Assembly (NCBI GenBank): GCA_023390485.1
Contig: JAEWCT010000078.1
Span: 1 to 5,769 of the forward strand
Reading direction: 5' to 3'
Length of the DNA stretch: 5,769 nt
DNA from: Pseudomonadota bacterium
GTDB lineage: Bacteria > Pseudomonadota > Alphaproteobacteria > Rhizobiales > Hyphomicrobiaceae
Of this stretch, positions 1-5,235 are shown one piece after another. Below the pieces are notes generated by a model. That model was not told where the DNA came from. It worked only from the letters and a program-made list of their open reading frames with translations, and did not search any database. The position numbers and the translations under genes were made by a program. The stretch's first letter is position 1. Each line of letters begins with the position of its first letter.

Positions 1-28
1 CGCCCAATGACGCGCTCTGCGCTGCTCC

Positions 29-265
29 TCACGAAAAGACGCCCGACGACGCGCCTGCGCGCAAAAGTGCGTCGCACTTGGCCCGCACATCTTCGTTTTC
101 GGTATGTATCGACATGCCGTAAATTTCTTCGAGGGTTAGAAACACATCTTCGAGCGTTCCAGCGCGCCGCGCCGCGTCAAGGTCTGCTTCAACGCGTGCC
201 AGAATGCTCAGCTCACCAGTAATAACTCGGCTGACTTTGTGGATTTCGCTGTGTGCGATCGTCAT
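29..265 (-). CDS. small hypothetical protein, 78 aa
   Basis: I do not recognise this family. The 78-residue product is predicted to be soluble and mostly helical, rich in Glu, Ala, Arg and Leu. It has no signal peptide, membrane segment or Cys/His metal site. The central stretch around residues 35-50 (TLEDVFLTLEEIYG) looks like a packed amphipathic helix. The ATG start is supported by a Shine-Dalgarno-like TGGAGA on the minus strand at 273-278, seven bases upstream. The gene diverges from the double helix-turn-helix gene at 555, and the two share a 289-base intergenic region. Twenty-eight bases remain between its stop and the left edge, too few to judge a neighbour. The ribosome site and the lack of a better ORF in this stretch make it a probable gene, but its function is unknown. 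Confidence 0.6.
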   Translation of the reverse strand: MTIAHSEIHKVSRVITGELSILARVEADLDAARRAGTLEDVFLTLEEIYGMSIHTENEDVRAKCDALLRAGASSGVFS

Positions 266-272
266 CTGTCGT

Positions 273-278
273 TCTCCA
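273..278 (-). promoter_or_regulatory. ribosome binding site of the 78-aa gene
   Basis: Read on the minus strand this is TGGAGA, seven bases before the ATG at 265-263. It is a good purine-rich match to the Shine-Dalgarno sequence and fixes the start of the small ORF. Confidence 0.5.
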
Positions 279-279
279 A

Positions 280-298
280 TCGATCTTTCTGAGATCGA
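280..298. repeat. short inverted repeat upstream of the 78-aa gene
   Basis: Arms TCGATCT (280-286) and AGATCGA (292-298) are perfect 7-bp complements around a 5-base loop. The repeat lies 15 bases upstream of the ATG at 265, in the leader of the minus-strand gene. It could be a small operator for one of the helix-turn-helix proteins of this window, or chance, since seven base pairs is short. There is no T-run, so a terminator is unlikely. Confidence 0.35.
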
Positions 299-554
299 AT
301 CTACGCCCGGAGTCAGAAACGAGTAACGACAGGTACCCTCCCCGCGCCTTTAGGCATGCGCCATTGGACATACGCGCGAGGACTCCGGACTTAGGAAAAA
401 CGATTACGCCTGTCGCACGAGGCTTTCTGAACCTCAACGCGATGATAGAAACCCCGCCTTCAATGTCAACGCTTAAGTTGTATCTTACTGTATTGCACGT
501 ATTGCGACATTAAAGATATCGACAGACAGATCCGCGCCATGCTGCATTGTAAGA

Positions 555-1133
555 ATGGATCGAAATAAGATTCAAAACGCGAAGCGGGCTACGTTGCTGT
601 TGCAGTCGGAAGCCGCCGCTTTGCTTCGCTGTTCGGTCGCAACGATTGCTCGCCTACGCTTAACCCGCAAGCTTGGTTATTACACTGGACGCCCGGTGCT
701 AATTTCAGAAGCTGATCTCGAGCTCTACGTCGCGTCGGCCAAGGTCTTGCGCGTTAAGATGCCAGGACCGCCTGGCGAGTATGGACACGTGCCGGCAGAC
801 ACGAAGCCACGTCCTTTCAAGCTGCTGACGATCGCTGAGGCAGCGCAGCGCTGTCGTCGAACGCCGCAAACTATCCGCCGTTGGATTATGGCGGGGAGAC
901 TGCCTTACATTCGGAGCAGGTCCAAATGCATCGACGAGACCGATCTTGATGATTTCGTGCTTTGTATCGACTACCGACCGGGCACAAAGCCTCCGCCGAA
1001 CATGACAGAATTCAAGCGTAAAGAGTGGGCGAGAATGCTCGATGCAATTCATGAGAGGCTGCACATCAGATCACTGAGGAGACGAATGCCTGGCAATATC
1101 AAATCAGCGAAGCGACTACAGCCGCGAAGTTAG
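555..1133 (+). CDS. tandem helix-turn-helix DNA-binding protein, excisionase/MerR-like
   Basis: This 192-aa protein carries two successive excisionase/MerR-type winged helix-turn-helix units. The first spans about residues 14-61 (LLLQSEAAALLRCSVATIARL, then a wing around YYTGRPVLI and the closing helix SEADLELYVAS). The second spans about 90-137 (LLTIAEAAQRCRRTPQTIRRW, a wing around LPYIRSRSKCI, and DETDLDDFVL). Both follow the usual order of the family: a 'sEAA..l..s..Ti.r.' helix pair, a beta-hairpin wing, then an acidic 'DLd.fv' helix. The tail after residue 140 is strongly basic (RRRMPG, KSAKRLQPRS) and may add nonspecific DNA contact. Most proteins of this type carry one such unit, so the doubling is notable. 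Expected role: binding a repeated or extended operator as a regulator or recombination directionality factor. The ribosome site before ATG 555 is weak (TAAGA). It converges with the minus-strand 1185-1532 gene. Confidence 0.75.
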   Translation: MDRNKIQNAKRATLLLQSEAAALLRCSVATIARLRLTRKLGYYTGRPVLISEADLELYVASAKVLRVKMPGPPGEYGHVPADTKPRPFKLLTIAEAAQRCRRTPQTIRRWIMAGRLPYIRSRSKCIDETDLDDFVLCIDYRPGTKPPPNMTEFKRKEWARMLDAIHERLHIRSLRRRMPGNIKSAKRLQPRS

Positions 1134-1184
1134 CCGAACAAATCGATGCAGTGACGATGTCGGCCCCCTTAGCGACGACAGGAA

Positions 1185-1532
1185 TCAGTCAAAAACTCCC
1201 TCCTTCTTTTCAACTTTCGCTAGCAGTGCGCGCAGATCTCGCTGCGCTTGCGCGCCGAACTTGCGCAGCTCTTCGCCGGTCATTTCGTGCGGCTCTTTGT
1301 TCCGACCTTCGTCAGGATCTCGTCTGGCGAAGAAGCCACCGGCTCTCAGAATGTTACTGGCGGCCTGCACGCGGGCGGCCGCCGGCGCTTTCTTGTCATC
1401 ACATACCGCTACGGACGTCCTGATCGCTTTAAGCGCGTCCTTTGTCTGCAGTCGGCGAAGCAACGCTTCCCGCATCTCATCATCGTCGAGCCCCTCGAAC
1501 TCGTCGAGCTCTTCGTCTTCGATATCGGTCAT
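1185..1532 (-). CDS. small charged phage-like hypothetical protein, 115 aa
   Basis: The 115-residue product has a very acidic N-terminus (EDEELDEFEGLDDDEM, residues 5-20), then a helical core. Residues 47-66 contain KKAPAAARVQAASNILRAGG, a pattern common in small phage and island proteins, including some terminase small subunits and other DNA-binding adaptors. The C-terminal third (about 84-113) is a long charged helix. I cannot assign a function: there is no catalytic motif, metal site or membrane segment. The start is well supported. GAGGGA lies on the minus strand at 1541-1546, eight bases before the ATG, and the ATG overlaps the stop of the upstream HGG-motif gene as ATGA, so the two are probably translationally coupled. 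No terminase large subunit follows: the next gene downstream is on the opposite strand. 'Terminase-related' is therefore only a possibility. Confidence 0.65.
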   Translation of the reverse strand: MTDIEDEELDEFEGLDDDEMREALLRRLQTKDALKAIRTSVAVCDDKKAPAAARVQAASNILRAGGFFARRDPDEGRNKEPHEMTGEELRKFGAQAQRDLRALLAKVEKKEGVFD

Positions 1533-2125
1533 CCAAATATTCCCTCGCTGTCGTTTTTCGATTTGGACTTCGCCTCAAGCCGCGCCAGTTCGGCCTTGGC
1601 AGCCGCCAGAGCTTCCCGGATGCGTGCGGCTTCAGGGCTTAGTGGCTCTTCAGGAGGCCGCTGAGCGATCGAGCGCCGCGCATCGGCATTCTGACGCGCT
1701 CGCTCCCGTTCTACCGTCCTGGCGGCCTTTGTGAGGCCAGGACGGCGGGCTCGATGCCAAGCCTCATGGGCTGCGCGCTGTTCGGGCGTCATGGCGGCCA
1801 GGCGCGCCGCACGCTGCTTGGCATACCTTTGCTGCTGTCGAAGCTTGCGATTGAACCGCACGACGCCGGCGGGTGTCGAGGCGTCCGGATACTGGACGAC
1901 GTGCCAGGCCTTCCCCGCCGGAGTTAGGCCGCCGTGATGTCGGCAGCGCTTACGTCCGCTCAGCGCCGGCTGCGTACACGGCTCGCCGTCGCGCCGCTTG
2001 GCCCCGCATCGCGACCGGGCTCGGAGGTTCTTGTGGTTCAACTTCGCGGCCCGCCGCGCGTGGTCGCGACCCGCCGTCGATTTGGCCCTCCGTGTCAGGC
2101 CGTCGGTGCGACGCCGGCTAGTCAT
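1529..2125 (-). CDS. basic Cys/His HGG-motif protein, 198 aa
   Basis: The protein opens with a very basic tail (residues 1-39, rich in Arg and Lys). A compact Cys/His module follows: C40-GAKRRDGEP-C50, then C61-R-H63-H64-GG. This is the CGAK.R.G.PC..PA....RC..HGG pattern that database annotation calls an HGGxSTG or HGG-type domain. It is frequent in prophages and islands of rhizobia and relatives, and its biochemical role is not established. Spacing of C40, C50, C61 and H63/H64 would suit one zinc ion. Residues 95-155 are Arg/Ala/Gln-rich and helical. Residues 160-190 form a likely coiled coil ending in a Lys/Ser-rich tail. The high positive charge suggests nucleic acid binding. The start ATG at 2125 has only a weak GGGG-type ribosome site. 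The stop overlaps the next gene by ATGA, so the two form a coupled pair. Family assignment is fairly sure; function is unknown. Confidence 0.75.
   Translation of the reverse strand: MTSRRRTDGLTRRAKSTAGRDHARRAAKLNHKNLRARSRCGAKRRDGEPCTQPALSGRKRCRHHGGLTPAGKAWHVVQYPDASTPAGVVRFNRKLRQQQRYAKQRAARLAAMTPEQRAAHEAWHRARRPGLTKAARTVERERARQNADARRSIAQRPPEEPLSPEAARIREALAAAKAELARLEAKSKSKNDSEGIFG
1541..1546 (-). promoter_or_regulatory. ribosome binding site of the 115-aa gene
   Basis: On the minus strand this reads GAGGGA, eight bases upstream of the ATG at 1532. It lies inside the 3' end of the upstream HGG-motif gene. It supports independent or coupled initiation at this ATG. Confidence 0.55.
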
Positions 2126-2223
2126 CGACGCGCCCCGTCCGTGACCGCCAAGAGGTATGATATCCCGCGGCTCGCGCCCTCGTTCTCGTACGTCGGCCTC
2201 GCTGTGCGTTGGTCGTTGCGACA

Positions 2224-2268
2224 GTCAGTGCAACAGTCCCGTAATATATACGGGACTGTCGCACTGAC
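2224..2268. repeat. large palindrome with 20-bp arms
   Basis: Arms 2224-2243 and 2249-2268 are complementary over 20 positions with one mismatch (A2232 against C2260), around the 5-base AT spacer ATATA. In a minus-strand transcript that mismatch becomes a G-U pair, so the RNA hairpin would be fully paired. Three copies or variants of the 9-bp motif are built into the arms. No T-run follows on either strand, so an intrinsic terminator is unlikely. A cruciform, a paired operator or an origin hairpin fits better. Confidence 0.7.
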
Positions 2269-2278
2269 GCACTCTGCT

Positions 2279-2306
2279 TGCGTCAGTTGATTTGCGTCAG
2301 TTGATT
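2279..2306. repeat. tandem 14-bp direct repeat
   Basis: TGCGTCAGTTGATT occurs twice head to tail at 2279-2292 and 2293-2306, with no mismatch. Each copy contains TGCGTCAGT, a one-base variant (A to T) of the main TGCGACAGT motif. It forms part of the iteron-like cluster and may be a second class of binding site. Confidence 0.7.
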
Positions 2307-2475
2307 TCGAACTGTCGCACTGTCGCAAAGCCCTATTTTTCAAGCGTTTATCTGCGACAGTCCGAAGAGCCATGACATACCTTTTTGCGCGACTGTCGCA
2401 CGCGATTTTGGTGCGACGGTTGAAATCCAACTGTCGCACTGTCGCAAACTCAATGATTTCAAATACTTGCGTCAT

Positions 2476-4797
2476 TCAATGGAATACGTTTTTGCCGTCG
2501 GGAGAAGTCGACTGACGCAGCTTGCTGTGCGCGACACGCACGAATATCCGTGTATGCCTGTTTCGGTCTTTGCCGGTTTCGTGCTCGATCTGACCGCTCT
2601 TCCGCAGGCGCTGCAGTATGCCATTGATCCTCGTCCGATCGGACTTGTCGGTGGCATCGAGGCCAAACGCTTGCGCAACTGGATTGCCAACCCAGGCATC
2701 GCCGGCGCGCACATCGGCGCGCCAGTCTGCCGCGCCGATCCGACAGAGAGCGTCCTCAACCTGATCAGGAGCGGTCTGAGCATCCGGCATGTCTTCGAGA
2801 CCGGCCCTGACCACGACGCCGATGTTGTCACCCGTCATAAAGGCGTCGACACCGGCGCCAGAACCGTTGCCGAGCGCCTCCGACTTCAACGTATACCAAT
2901 CGGCCTTCTCGGCCGGGGACGTTGTCGCTGGGGCCAGGTTGTTCTTGGATACGCCTCCAAACCGCCAGTACCGCCAATAGTCCTCCCTGCCGAGCGCCCT
3001 GCCCTCCGCTTCGGTCATTCTGGTAATGGCCCGAGTCGTCCTGGCGGCGTTCACAAGAGAGCTGGCGCCGCGAGCATCTTCGGTGGTCACCTCCGCCCCG
3101 TTGGTCTTGCGGACGTGATGGACGATCTCCACCGCAACACTGGCTTCGGCCGCGATCTTGGCAAGGCGCTTCACAACCAGGTCTATCGCACCGTTGTCGT
3201 TTTCGTTGACCCGGTGCGAACTGATGAACGGGTCGATCACCAACGCGTCGATTTGATTGCTTCGAAGCGCCGACACCAACGCCGCAGCGTTCTCTTCGAT
3301 CACTTGCGCCCGCCCTCTGGTCTCCGTGGCAAGGACGATTTCCAGATGTTGCCCGCTGTCCAACCAAAGGCGATGGCCAACATCAGCCTCCGACAAACCA
3401 TAGTGCTTCATTGCGCCGGCGACGCGTCGGTTGAGCTCGTCCATCGGGTCTTCGCCGTTCCAGAGCCACACCCTGAACTTGCCCTTCGGTTCGACCCCGA
3501 GCAACGGCTTGCCCGAGACCATCGCCAAGGCTTCGACAATCGTGAGTGATGACTTGCCAAGCCCGCCAGGTGCAACGGTGGCCGATACGAAGCTGCGAAT
3601 ATAGTGAGTTCCGTAGAGCCACTGCCTCGTCGGGATCTGCGCCGGATCGGGAAAGCTGTATGGCGTCGGTCGAATGACGCGGGGAATGCTTTCTAAAGGG
3701 CGTGGCGATTTTTCTATAAACAGACCTTCGGGTTCATCGGGAATTTCCTCAAACCACGCATCTACCCGACGGAAGCCACTGGTCGAGTGCTGCTCGGCCG
3801 TCTCGAATATTTTGGATGCACCGACACGGAACGGGGGCTTGAATCTCTTCCACTCCGTTTCGACGAACCGGGGATCATTTCCGGGCTGCACGGGCTGCCC
3901 GTTCTCCGTCCACCGTTCCGACCATTCGCAGAAGAGCTCGAACGCCTCGTCAGGATGATCCTGCAAGGCGCCCTTGATCGCGTATCCGAAGTCGCGCCAG
4001 GTCTCACGGGTCGGGAACCCTTCGCTCGTGTTGGGCGTGGCGCGCACGGCGCTGCGCACCTTTTCGAGATCGCCACGCAGAGATGCTTGGTTGACTTCAT
4101 TTCCGCCGCCCTCGGTGACGATCGGCTTCGAGGCCGGCAGGATCGACCTAAGCTCCTCGAGCAGAGCCGACAACTCTTCCGGCATGACGACAGGAAGCTG
4201 ATCGAACGGCACGAGCTGGAATGGCCACGCGTAGAACTGTTTCGTCTTCGGATGGACGCCGTGAAAGACAGCTTGGCGCCCTTCCGTCAGGATCTCGACG
4301 CGCTCGCCGTCGCCGAACTCGACGCGCTTGTAAGGCATCGGCCCACTGACGCGCACAAGATAAAGCGCCTTCGGGTGATTGCCGATTCTCACGGGAGTGA
4401 CGCCACAATGCTTAACGACTGTCAACTGGATCTGAGACGCACAGACTTTGTTCAGAGTATCTGCGTCGATCGCAGCGAGGCCGCTTCCCATGCGGCACCC
4501 GACGCCGGCCCCCATCTTTTGCCATCGCGCAAGATCATCCTGCGTCGTTTCGTGACGGAGCCAATCGAACGAATACCAAAGGCCTTCGGCGTTGCAGACG
4601 CCGGGCGCCTTCCCGCGGCTATCTTGTTGCGTGTCGACGCGTTTATAGAGCGTTGACGTTTCACGAATCTTGGCGTCGGGTGGCACGATCGGCAATAGCC
4701 GCGGTCCGTAGCCGAGATTCCAAAAATCAGAGAACGTTTGGTTGAAGTGCTGAGCTGACAGCTTGATGCCGTTCGCCGGCAATGGTACGATGTTCAT
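2476..4797 (-). CDS. Prim-Pol primase / RepA-type replicative helicase, fused
   Basis: This multidomain replication protein should prime DNA synthesis and unwind DNA for an extrachromosomal or excised element. Residue numbers count from the upstream in-frame GTG at 4863. Residues about 45-235 look like a bifunctional primase-polymerase (Prim-Pol) domain: acidic AIDAD (131-135), R159-IGNHPKALYLVR, then VEILTEGRQAVFHGVHP with its conserved HGVHP. Residues about 264-345 match a PriCT-2-type linker (DLEKVRSAV, WRDFGYAIKGAL, FELFCEWSERW). Residues about 405-640 are a RecA-fold helicase of the RepA/AAA_25 type: Walker A APGGLGKSS (K437), Walker B LVIDPF (D544), a VHHVRK sensor loop (H582, H583) and RGASSLVNAARTTRAI. 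Residues about 715-778 resemble a winged helix. All key motifs are intact. I prefer ATG 4797 (protein starting MNIVPLPANG, 773 aa) to GTG 4863, because the latter adds a low-complexity leader encoded by a GC-rich hairpin. The gene follows a helix-turn-helix gene and ends in the repeat cluster. Confidence 0.88.
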   Translation of the reverse strand: MNIVPLPANGIKLSAQHFNQTFSDFWNLGYGPRLLPIVPPDAKIRETSTLYKRVDTQQDSRGKAPGVCNAEGLWYSFDWLRHETTQDDLARWQKMGAGVGCRMGSGLAAIDADTLNKVCASQIQLTVVKHCGVTPVRIGNHPKALYLVRVSGPMPYKRVEFGDGERVEILTEGRQAVFHGVHPKTKQFYAWPFQLVPFDQLPVVMPEELSALLEELRSILPASKPIVTEGGGNEVNQASLRGDLEKVRSAVRATPNTSEGFPTRETWRDFGYAIKGALQDHPDEAFELFCEWSERWTENGQPVQPGNDPRFVETEWKRFKPPFRVGASKIFETAEQHSTSGFRRVDAWFEEIPDEPEGLFIEKSPRPLESIPRVIRPTPYSFPDPAQIPTRQWLYGTHYIRSFVSATVAPGGLGKSSLTIVEALAMVSGKPLLGVEPKGKFRVWLWNGEDPMDELNRRVAGAMKHYGLSEADVGHRLWLDSGQHLEIVLATETRGRAQVIEENAAALVSALRSNQIDALVIDPFISSHRVNENDNGAIDLVVKRLAKIAAEASVAVEIVHHVRKTNGAEVTTEDARGASSLVNAARTTRAITRMTEAEGRALGREDYWRYWRFGGVSKNNLAPATTSPAEKADWYTLKSEALGNGSGAGVDAFMTGDNIGVVVRAGLEDMPDAQTAPDQVEDALCRIGAADWRADVRAGDAWVGNPVAQAFGLDATDKSDRTRINGILQRLRKSGQIEHETGKDRNRHTRIFVRVAHSKLRQSTSPDGKNVFH

Positions 4798-4815
4798 ACT
4801 GAAACTTTCGCTTCG

Positions 4816-4846
4816 CGGCGCAGCCGGCTTGCACCCGGCGGCGCCG
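4816..4846. repeat. GC-rich hairpin between helix-turn-helix and primase genes
   Basis: Arms CGGCGC/GCGCCG (4816-4821 and 4841-4846) continue, after one mismatched pair, into GCCGG/CCGGC (4823-4827 and 4835-4839) around a 7-base loop. The hairpin fills the 52-base gap between the stop of the helix-turn-helix gene (4850) and the preferred ATG of the primase (4797). No T-run follows on the minus strand, so it is not a classical terminator. It may stabilise mRNA or lower primase translation. If the upstream GTG were used it would simply be coding. Confidence 0.5.
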
Positions 4847-4849
4847 TTT

Positions 4850-5140
4850 CTATTTCCGGCCACCCGGAATAACAGTGAGCATCACTCGCTCGTGCAGGCG
4901 GTCGTTTCCCGCGAGCTTTGCGAGTTCGTCGGGCGATAACGGCTCAGCCGCTTCAATGTGCTGGATCAAGCTATCGACCGTCACAAACATTGGCCCGCCG
5001 CGTGACTGTCGAACTGCCTGAAGCACTTCGCCAAAAATTAGATTTCGTACGGTGCCAACCGAGTATCCTAAGACTTCTGCGGCTCTCGCCGGCGTAACGA
5101 AGACGCAATCACGCCAGCTTTTTTCATCCAATCGCCTCAC
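4850..5140 (-). CDS. small excisionase-like helix-turn-helix protein
   Basis: This 96-aa protein carries one excisionase/MerR-type winged helix-turn-helix. From about residue 15 it reads VTPARAAEVLGYSVGTVRNL, then a wing around QAVRQSRGGPMFV, then the closing helix TVDSLIQHIEAAE. The C-terminal part (about 70-90, DELAKLAGNDRLHERVML) is an extra helix. This family commonly supplies excisionases, directionality factors and small phage regulators. I chose GTG 5140 because GGGAGG at 5146-5151 (minus strand) sits five bases before it. The alternative GTG at 5146 overlaps that site and would add two residues. The primase-helicase follows 52 bases downstream on the same strand, so a shared transcript is likely. 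A 12-bp perfect inverted repeat lies about 40 bases upstream of the start and is a natural candidate for autoregulation. The protein could regulate the primase, assist origin binding or act in excision; the sequence alone does not decide. Confidence 0.75.
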   Translation of the reverse strand: MRRLDEKSWRDCVFVTPARAAEVLGYSVGTVRNLIFGEVLQAVRQSRGGPMFVTVDSLIQHIEAAEPLSPDELAKLAGNDRLHERVMLTVIPGGRK

Positions 5141-5145
5141 GCTCA

Positions 5146-5151
5146 CCTCCC
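5146..5151 (-). promoter_or_regulatory. ribosome binding site that decides the start of the helix-turn-helix gene
   Basis: On the minus strand this reads GGGAGG, with a 5-base spacer to GTG 5140-5138. The first base of the other in-frame GTG (5146-5144) falls inside this site, so that codon is a less likely start. Confidence 0.55.
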
Positions 5152-5180
5152 TAGCTCGCCAACAGATAGATCGGGATAGA

Positions 5181-5219
5181 GAGCGGAAACAGAAGCTTGA
5201 AGGGGCACTGTTTCCGCTC
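5181..5219. promoter_or_regulatory. perfect 12-bp inverted repeat, candidate operator
   Basis: GAGCGGAAACAG (5181-5192) and CTGTTTCCGCTC (5208-5219) are perfect complements separated by 15 bases. They lie in the intergenic region between the unknown right-hand ORF (stop at 5236) and the helix-turn-helix gene (start about 5140). On the minus strand the second arm is followed by TCTATCCCGATC, with no T-run, so a terminator for the upstream gene is less likely than a dyad operator. The centre-to-centre distance of the arms is 27 bp, which would suit a dimer or two dimers on one DNA face. Which protein binds is inference; the adjacent helix-turn-helix protein is the simplest candidate. Confidence 0.55.
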
Positions 5220-5235
5220 GATACCGCCGATCTCC

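Larger units (their letters stand above)
266..554. promoter_or_regulatory. divergent intergenic region
   Basis: This region separates the minus-strand 78-aa gene from the plus-strand double helix-turn-helix gene, so it should hold promoters for both. I see no convincing -35/-10 pair. The stretch at about 470-520 is AT-richer than its surroundings and is the best place for the rightward promoter. It contains GTATTGC twice (490-496 and 499-505). Two near-copies of the TGCGACAGT motif of the cluster at 2217-2519 lie here: CCTGTCGCA at 409-417 and TGCGACATT at 503-511, each with one mismatch. Short ORFs in this stretch have no supporting features. Confidence 0.4.
2217..2519. repeat. iteron-like cluster, candidate replication origin or operator array
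   Basis: The 9-bp motif TGCGACAGT, or its complement ACTGTCGCA, occurs exactly eight times. Plus-orientation copies start at 2217 and 2353; complement copies start at 2255, 2311, 2319, 2392, 2430 and 2438. One- or two-base variants start at 2229, 2263, 2279, 2293, 2412, 2468 and 2511. A 20-base block with two abutting copies is present identically at 2310-2329 and 2429-2448. The cluster begins about 90 bases upstream of the HGG-motif gene and runs into the last codons of the primase-helicase gene. T-rich patches lie between copies (about 2333-2350 and 2380-2386). Short repeated sites beside a replicative primase-helicase are the usual form of iteron origins in plasmids and P4-type satellites (known). 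That this is the element's origin is inference. Alternatives are an operator array or a partition site. Confidence 0.7.

Noticed and set aside
213..513. Short open frames on both strands across the divergent region
   Set aside because: They overlap the 78-aa gene or the intergenic region, lack ribosome sites and have no protein-like pattern.
1134..1184. Bidirectional terminator between convergent genes
   Set aside because: Only very short complementary stretches are present and there is no T-run. No terminator can be supported here.
1248..1734. Two overlapping plus-strand open frames, one Ser-rich
   Set aside because: They are antisense to the 115-aa and HGG-motif genes, which have an ATGA junction, a ribosome site and a recognisable Cys/His module. 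The poly-Ser tract is only the complement of the Asp/Glu-rich N-terminus.
2233..2259. Intrinsic terminator after the primase gene
   Set aside because: The stem is strong, but no T-run follows on either strand, and it lies more than 200 bases beyond the stop within an array of the same motif.
2346..2354. DnaA box
   Set aside because: TTTATCTGC only loosely resembles the TTATNCACA consensus. No second candidate was found nearby, so it is not claimed.
2217..2519. CRISPR array
   Set aside because: Repeats are only 9-20 bp, occur in both orientations, overlap each other and have irregular spacing. There are no cas genes.
2828..3367. Minus-strand open frame of 179 codons inside the primase gene
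   Set aside because: It is an out-of-frame reading of the helicase domain. The Arg/Gly/Gln-rich composition is typical of a frame-shifted GC-rich gene.
2467..3549. Plus-strand open frame of 360 codons
   Set aside because: It is antisense to the well-supported primase-helicase gene. Its product shows no domain logic, and long antisense frames are common opposite GC-rich genes.
3787..4656. Plus-strand open frame of 289 codons
   Set aside because: It is antisense to the Prim-Pol and linker part of the primase-helicase, with no recognisable motif and no ribosome site of note.
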